A DNA stretch of 64,000 nucleotides from Marinobacter excellens HL-55 (GTDB lineage: Bacteria > Pseudomonadota > Gammaproteobacteria > Pseudomonadales > Oleiphilaceae), in NCBI GenBank assembly GCA_001314845.1, contig LJZQ01000006.1, positions 1 to 64,000 of the forward strand, given 5' to 3'. Position 1 is the first letter of the stretch, and every line of letters starts with the position of its first letter. Positions 59,791 through 64,000 of this stretch are shown here, piece by piece. Position numbers and translations under genes: made by a program. A model generated the notes under the pieces. The model was not told where the DNA came from. It worked only from the letters and a program-made list of their open reading frames with translations, and did not search any database.

Positions 59791-60246
59791 CTAGTTTGTT
59801 CGCTCTGTGGGGTACACGGAGCGTGACAGGGTAGGTTCGCAGCCAATTACCCTCCGGGCTTTCCGGTGGGCATGCAGGTACCAGCGTTGCCCGCCCTGGG
59901 TGAAGGTGTCGGGCCTGATCTGTACATCTACGGATTCCATGGTGGCTGGGATGGGGGTGCCGTCCGCGTGCCGGTAAACGCAACTGGTGCCGATGGTCAG
60001 TGCCTGCCGGACGGGCACTTCAATAAATTCATCTTCGCGTACGGTCGGGGCCTGGCCGTTAATGTCGGTGACTTTCAGGCAGGGCCCGAAGTGAATCCGG
60101 TCTATATCATCCACAGTTTCTTCCAGGCAGTGATAGGCGCTCAGGAACACGACATTGTCGGCGACACCTTCCTGTCGGTCAGGAAGATTCTGACAGCCGA
60201 GCAGGGTGAGGAAGAGTACTGGCGCAGCGATCACTTTCATGGTCAT
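59791..60246 (-). CDS. Small lipoprotein of unknown function (151 aa)
   Basis: The 151-residue protein starts MTMKVIAAPVLFLTLLGCQN, with a lipobox LTLLGC, so it is a predicted lipoprotein with C18 as the lipidated residue. The rest has a DIDRIHFGPCLKVTDINGQA segment and a VDVQIRPDTFTQGGQRWYLH part. I do not recognise it. Its ATG overlaps the TGA of the L,D-transpeptidase (60243-60246), so it is co-translated and may work in the same wall process. Confidence 0.78.
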   Translation of the reverse strand: MTMKVIAAPVLFLTLLGCQNLPDRQEGVADNVVFLSAYHCLEETVDDIDRIHFGPCLKVTDINGQAPTVREDEFIEVPVRQALTIGTSCVYRHADGTPIPATMESVDVQIRPDTFTQGGQRWYLHAHRKARRVIGCEPTLSRSVYPTERTN

Positions 60247-61928
60247 TGTCTCCTGGGTGTGGGCATCAGGTCACCATGGGCGTCCATTCGCAAGGCATCA
60301 ATCAGCTTTTGGTCTCGCCCGTAAATATCATTTCGGAATTGAATAATTCCGAGACTGTCGACCCAGACGGTCCAGTACTGCAGATGCACGGTCACCGGGG
60401 TTCTGAGGACTGCGTTCACCGGTTCCCTCATCTCGATGGCACGGTCGATATTTTGTCTGGACCAGTTGCTGTTGCCTTCCAGCAGCCATTCAGCCAGCTC
60501 CATCGGTTTTTCTACCCGGATGCAGCCAGAGCTGAGCGTTCGCTCGGTACGGCCGAACAGTGACTGTCCGGGGGTGTCGTGCAGATAGACATCGTACTGG
60601 TTGGGAAACATAAACTTAACCTGGCCCATGGCGTTGTATGGCCCGGGCTCCTGAACCAGCTGGTACGGGAAATTGTCTCTGGATAATGATTGCCAATCGA
60701 TCGTTGCCGGATCAATTTCCATGCGATCCGCGCCCCAACCTTGATAAACCTTGAAGTTCATTCTGGTCAGATAATCGGGGTCGCGGCGAATCAGCGGCAG
60801 TTGATCCTCAATCATCAGCTTGCGCGGAACCGCCCAGGTTGGATTGAACGCCAGGTAGCGGATGCGGTCACTGAAGACCGGCGTTTGTCGGTAAGGTCCA
60901 CCCACAATGACTTTCTGGCGCTGTACCTCTTCACCATTCCTGACCAGCACCATATCAAAGCCCGCGATGTTGACCAGCACATAGGTTTCTCCCAGGTCTT
61001 CGGGCAGCCAGCGCCAACGTTCCAGATTGGCATCCAGCTGGCGAATTCGTTCGACGGGCAGCCGGTTCAGGGCGGTGAAGGTCTGGCGTCCGATAATGCC
61101 ATCCGGCTCCAGTCCGTGACGGGCCTGGAATGCGGGAACCGCACGGATCAGCTCGTCGGTATAACGTTCACTGGTAAATATGGTGTCAAACTCATCCTGA
61201 GCATCGTTATCAGCGGTTGGAACGTCACCCAGTAGCATCAGGCGACGGCGTATCTCTGGCAGGCGCGGGTCGTTGTCTCCGGGGCGAATGGATGGCCTTG
61301 ATTCCAGAGCTGGCCAGGGCTGACCCAACAGGGTGGTCAGTGTGCGTCGGGCCGAGACCAGTCTCTGGTAGTTTGGCGACGACGGCCTCAGCGTTTGCAA
61401 AGCTTGATGGATATCATCCTCGCGCAACGCGGTGTCGAGCACGTTGTGCATGTCACGCTCATACCGATTCGCCGCCCACTCGGCGTCAATGCTTTGCGGG
61501 TTTACTTTGCCGTCCTGTAGATGCGATGCCAGTAACAGGAAGGCATCCGACAGCACAAGATCAAGATCAGCTTGCAGCTCTTGTTCGGAAGCGCCCTCCG
61601 GCTGAAGTGCCAGGGCTGCGATGGTTTCGTGGTGATAATCCGTTGGGTTAAGGCCCTGGTCAGAAACCTCGCTGATGGCCTGTGCCAGTTGCCGGCGTGC
61701 GTTGTAGGAACCCCAGGCCAGGTTGAAGTTTCTGGCCTCATAAAAGTGAGTCAGCGCTTGTTTCGCCATCAAGGGGGAATCAAGAACGGTCACCGAATGG
61801 CCCGCCTGCAGGGCCTCAATTCGGTTGATAATGCCGTCGTCGCTGTGCGCAAGTTGTGAGAACAGCAGAGTCAGAACGATCGGTACGGAGAAGAGGAGCC
61901 TGAAGCTTCCTGGACGAGCACCTTGCAT
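60243..61928 (-). CDS. L,D-transpeptidase (YcbB/LdtD type)
   Basis: From the ATG at 61928 the protein has 561 residues: a signal peptide (FSVPIVLTLLFSQLAHSD), a peptidoglycan-binding region (FQARHGLEPDGIIGRQTFTA) and a YkuD catalytic domain with the Cys motif HDTPGQSLFGRTERTLSSGC followed by IRVEKP. LdtD-type enzymes make 3-3 crosslinks between meso-DAP residues and take over when D,D-transpeptidases are blocked. The length and domain order match LdtD. Confidence 0.94.
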   Translation of the reverse strand: MQGARPGSFRLLFSVPIVLTLLFSQLAHSDDGIINRIEALQAGHSVTVLDSPLMAKQALTHFYEARNFNLAWGSYNARRQLAQAISEVSDQGLNPTDYHHETIAALALQPEGASEQELQADLDLVLSDAFLLLASHLQDGKVNPQSIDAEWAANRYERDMHNVLDTALREDDIHQALQTLRPSSPNYQRLVSARRTLTTLLGQPWPALESRPSIRPGDNDPRLPEIRRRLMLLGDVPTADNDAQDEFDTIFTSERYTDELIRAVPAFQARHGLEPDGIIGRQTFTALNRLPVERIRQLDANLERWRWLPEDLGETYVLVNIAGFDMVLVRNGEEVQRQKVIVGGPYRQTPVFSDRIRYLAFNPTWAVPRKLMIEDQLPLIRRDPDYLTRMNFKVYQGWGADRMEIDPATIDWQSLSRDNFPYQLVQEPGPYNAMGQVKFMFPNQYDVYLHDTPGQSLFGRTERTLSSGCIRVEKPMELAEWLLEGNSNWSRQNIDRAIEMREPVNAVLRTPVTVHLQYWTVWVDSLGIIQFRNDIYGRDQKLIDALRMDAHGDLMPTPRRQ

Positions 61929-62335
61929 GGTTCTGCCTCCTTGCGGGCCAGAACTCTGCAAGACGACACGGGTGGCCTGATCCTGGCGCGCCCGTATCTG
62001 CAGGATCTGGTTTAATCCTGAGTGTCCTCCCAGTATATCCTGAAGCCGTTGAGTTGGCTTGCCAGGGTTTAGCCGGCGCGCCCGAACATGCGCTCGAGAA
62101 ATCCCAGTTCCCTGACGCCGGCATCCTGAGTGCGTTCCATAAAGTGATCAACGGAAGTTGACTTGATTTTCTACCTGAGGGGCAGTGCAAGACCCCGTTG
62201 TTGTTTTTGTTTTTAGGTTCTCCTGTTTCTGGTTGCGGAGTAACCTGTGGTTAGAAATTGAGCAGCAATAAAGGGTAGCGCTGTTGTAAAAGCGTTATTG
62301 CTTTGTAACGACGGGTAAGCAAGGGGGAGCCAGAG
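61929..62335. other. Intergenic region upstream of pcm
   Basis: This 407-base gap has no clear gene. A minus-strand frame (62069-62140 from an ATG) reads MERTQDAGVRELGFLERMFG and ends RAG; it may be the end of a lost gene or a tiny peptide, but nothing supports translation. A T-rich run near 62200-62216 lies after a GGGGCAGTGCAAGACCCC hairpin and may end the transpeptidase-divergent transcript. I assign no other feature. Confidence 0.4.
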
Positions 62336-62995
62336 ATGAACGGTCAGGTTCCGGAGTTCAGTGCGGTACGCCAGCAGATGGTCAGGCAGCAGATTGCCGG
62401 GCGGGGCATCGTTGATCAACGGGTGCTTGAGGCCATGGGACGAGTGCCCAGGGAGAGCTTTGTCCCGGAGCACCTGGTGAGTGAAGCCTATGAGGATTAC
62501 CCCCTGCCCATCGGCTGTGGGCAGACTATTTCACAACCCTACGTTGTCGCGTTGATGGCGCAGTTACTGGCCCTGAAAGGTCGTGAGCGGGTATTGGATA
62601 TAGGTACCGGTTCCGGTTACGCGGCTGCGGTACTCGCCTCTATCGCACTTGAAGTCTTCAGCATTGAACGGGTTCCGGAGCTGGCGGAACTGGCGCTAGG
62701 CAATTTGCAGCGGGCCGGATTCAGTCAAGTACGCATGCGCTGCGGTGACGGCACGCTTGGTTGGCCAGAGGCTGCGCCCTTTGATGGTATCTGTGTGGCA
62801 GCCGGGGCACCTGCGGTACCAGAGACACTCAAGCAGCAACTGTCTGTCGGTGGTCGCCTGGTGATTCCCGTGGGTTCCGAACAGGGTGCTCAGCGGCTGG
62901 TGTGCATTACCCGACAATCGGATGCCGATTTTGAGCGTCAGGATTTCGGTGATGTGCGGTTTGTCCCCTTGCTGGGCGAGCACGGCTGGTCGTGA
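62336..62995 (+). CDS. pcm: Protein-L-isoaspartate O-methyltransferase
   Basis: The 219-residue protein is a Pcm enzyme: VRQQMVRQQIAGRGIVDQRV, the DYPLPIGCGQTISQPYVVAL block (isoaspartate-binding) and the SAM motif RVLDIGTGSGYAAAVLA, with VVAAGAP-like CVAAGAPAVPETL. It repairs damaged isoaspartyl residues in proteins. An AGGGGGAGCC site precedes the ATG. surE, its usual neighbour, is not here. Confidence 0.95.
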   Translation: MNGQVPEFSAVRQQMVRQQIAGRGIVDQRVLEAMGRVPRESFVPEHLVSEAYEDYPLPIGCGQTISQPYVVALMAQLLALKGRERVLDIGTGSGYAAAVLASIALEVFSIERVPELAELALGNLQRAGFSQVRMRCGDGTLGWPEAAPFDGICVAAGAPAVPETLKQQLSVGGRLVIPVGSEQGAQRLVCITRQSDADFERQDFGDVRFVPLLGEHGWS

Positions 62996-63000
62996 GACTG

Positions 63001-63813
63001 TCACTGCGGCTCGCCCGCATGGGTGCTCTCGAAAATCTTGTCAGCAGACGCCGCCACAAAGCCCGGGTATAGCTGGCCATCCGCGCCAGGGTAACGCCGG
63101 GCAAATTCGTAAAAGCAGCTGGGTACGGCGGCCACCTGATCCGAAAACGCCAGATCGATCCGGTCGGCCATGGTGGAGGATTGCTCGAGCAAATCCTCCG
63201 GTGATCCTTTCACCTCTCCGCCGGCAGTATTGATCCGAAAACCATGGTTTTTGAGCAGTTGGTTCATCTGGGGCACGCTTTGGATTTGCTCAAGATGGTT
63301 GATGCTGACGGTGAAGTGATTGGCGCGATAGCCCCAGGCTGCCGTCCAGGCCGCGTACTCACTTTCTTCCAGTAGTGTCCTGTAGGTGGCGTAGTCCAGA
63401 GCCCAGTGTCGCCCGGAATAGAGAAAGTCATCGCCACTGACCGCATTTGATTCAATTTGCGACACCAGCCGGGTTACGGTGGCTTGAAGGGCGGGTGAGC
63501 ACTGGTCTACCAGCAGCTCGGAAATAAATACTTTGGGCACGTTCTGGTTCGGGTGCTCATAGTGCCGGGCGTAGAGCTTTTTCGCCTCAAAATGATACTC
63601 ACCGCCCTGGTGGTAACCTAGGCTGGTGAAATGCCGGGCCAGGGCCTCCAGACCGACAGGCGCCAGATTGAAAGTGCGCAGGGCAATGTGATCGTTGACG
63701 ATGGCTTGACGCTCCTGCGTGGCCAGAATCTGGTGAATGCGCTCAGCGGAGGGCGTGACCTCTTTGTACGACTGCCATAGCCGAGAAAACAGGGTGGTGA
63801 GATCAGTGTGCAT
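63001..63813 (-). CDS. DUF1338 protein (2-oxoadipate dioxygenase/decarboxylase-like)
   Basis: The 270-residue protein fits DUF1338: IVNDHIALRTFNLAPVGLEA, YHFEAKKLYARHYEHPNQNV and VPSCFYEFARRYPGADGQLY, with metal-type His and Glu residues. In Pseudomonas a longer relative (HglS) turns 2-oxoadipate into 2-hydroxyglutarate in lysine breakdown; this shorter form may act on a similar acid. Its ATG overlaps the stop of the upstream gene. It is convergent with pcm, five bases apart. Confidence 0.85.
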   Translation of the reverse strand: MHTDLTTLFSRLWQSYKEVTPSAERIHQILATQERQAIVNDHIALRTFNLAPVGLEALARHFTSLGYHQGGEYHFEAKKLYARHYEHPNQNVPKVFISELLVDQCSPALQATVTRLVSQIESNAVSGDDFLYSGRHWALDYATYRTLLEESEYAAWTAAWGYRANHFTVSINHLEQIQSVPQMNQLLKNHGFRINTAGGEVKGSPEDLLEQSSTMADRIDLAFSDQVAAVPSCFYEFARRYPGADGQLYPGFVAASADKIFESTHAGEPQ

Positions 63814-64000
63814 GGTGAACCTCTTGTCCGGTTGCTGCAGAATTTGGCCGGCGCGCGGACTGGCGAATGATCGGTAACGCGCATGCCTGGCGGGTATCGC
63901 TCAGGCCGAGCTGCTGTGCGAGCCCGAGTGGCACAGAGAGCTGAGCCGGTAAGTCATCCCCATGGGGAATGTTGAAAAGAGTAGCCCGGAACTCGGCGCA
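63803..64000 (-). CDS. Unidentified protein, C-terminal 65 residues (cut by window edge)
   Basis: The minus strand is open from the window end to TGA at 63803-63805, giving 65 residues: AEFRATLFNIPHGDDLPAQL, SVPLGLAQQLGLSDTRQACA and a basic end RQSARRPNSAATGQEVHHAH. The stop overlaps the start of the DUF1338 gene, so both are likely in one operon. I cannot name a family from this fragment; it may belong to an enzyme of the same pathway. Confidence 0.55.
   Translation of the reverse strand, partial: CAEFRATLFNIPHGDDLPAQLSVPLGLAQQLGLSDTRQACALPIIRQSARRPNSAATGQEVHHAH

Noticed and set aside
1..64000. tRNA, rRNA, CRISPR arrays, phage genes and intact transposases.
   Set aside because: None was recognised by eye on either strand. 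A tRNAscan or CRISPR search would be decisive; I could not run one.

Overview
The window looks like a chromosomal segment of a marine gammaproteobacterium close to Marinobacter. This rests on the gene families and their neighbours: a codB/codA operon, a DUF6746 secreted protein, RadD, SlyD, TrxC, EfpL, RsuA, a SEC-C (PBPRA1643-type) protein, TIGR02647 and a PEP-CTERM lipase. I could not run a similarity search, so the genus is an inference. Nearly all of the DNA is coding. I see no rRNA, tRNA, CRISPR array, prophage or intact insertion sequence.

Layout. 1-9.3 kb: accessory and decaying DNA. It holds the end of a divergent Rho, an orphan HigA behind a truncated HigB, a metallocarboxypeptidase, a BtuF-like binding protein, TrxC, small zinc-ribbon proteins, a nucleoside deoxyribosyltransferase, CopD, DJ-1, and several gene remnants. 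9.4-13.7 kb: an HDAC-family deacetylase, SlyD, RadD and a cold-shock protein. 13.8-24.2 kb: a broken DUF4399 gene, TenA, GST, patatin, YqeY, a NADAR / two-helix / VWA / DnaJ cassette, a broken secreted-protein gene, a PEP-CTERM GDSL hydrolase and small DUF proteins. 23-31 kb: an AraC regulator divergent from a D-aminoacylase-like amidohydrolase, a Zur-type site with the ZigA metallochaperone, MtgA, NnrU, DUF4442 and ThpR. 31.4-34.6 kb: the cytosine operon codB-pucR-codA. 37.2-41.9 kb: a tight five-gene operon of an epimerase, a membrane di-iron desaturase and a complete NMT1-type ABC importer. 42-46.9 kb: an epimerase, a sterol-desaturase-like hydroxylase, a BamA/TamA-like protein and two solo binding proteins. 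47-54.2 kb: a single-chain acyl-CoA carboxylase, PspA/YiaA with a divergent XRE regulator, a crotonase and an acyl-CoA thioesterase. 54.2-64 kb: EfpL, RsuA, a spermidine-synthase-like protein, a lytic transglycosylase, DMT and DUF1328 proteins, a third intact solo binding protein, an L,D-transpeptidase, Pcm and DUF1338.

How the genes fit together. Cell-envelope enzymes (MtgA, lytic transglycosylase, L,D-transpeptidase, PspA, BamA/TamA-like), acyl-CoA/lipid genes (carboxylase, crotonase, thioesterase, patatin) and uptake or salvage genes (cytosine, zinc, NMT1-type ABC) dominate. Three genes are each broken by a short insertion of 8, 4 or 11 bp that looks like a tandem duplication, and removing it restores an uninterrupted frame. 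The most interesting targets are the desaturase/epimerase/ABC operon, the NADAR-VWA-DnaJ cassette, and a repeated pair of opposed DnaA boxes at two loci.
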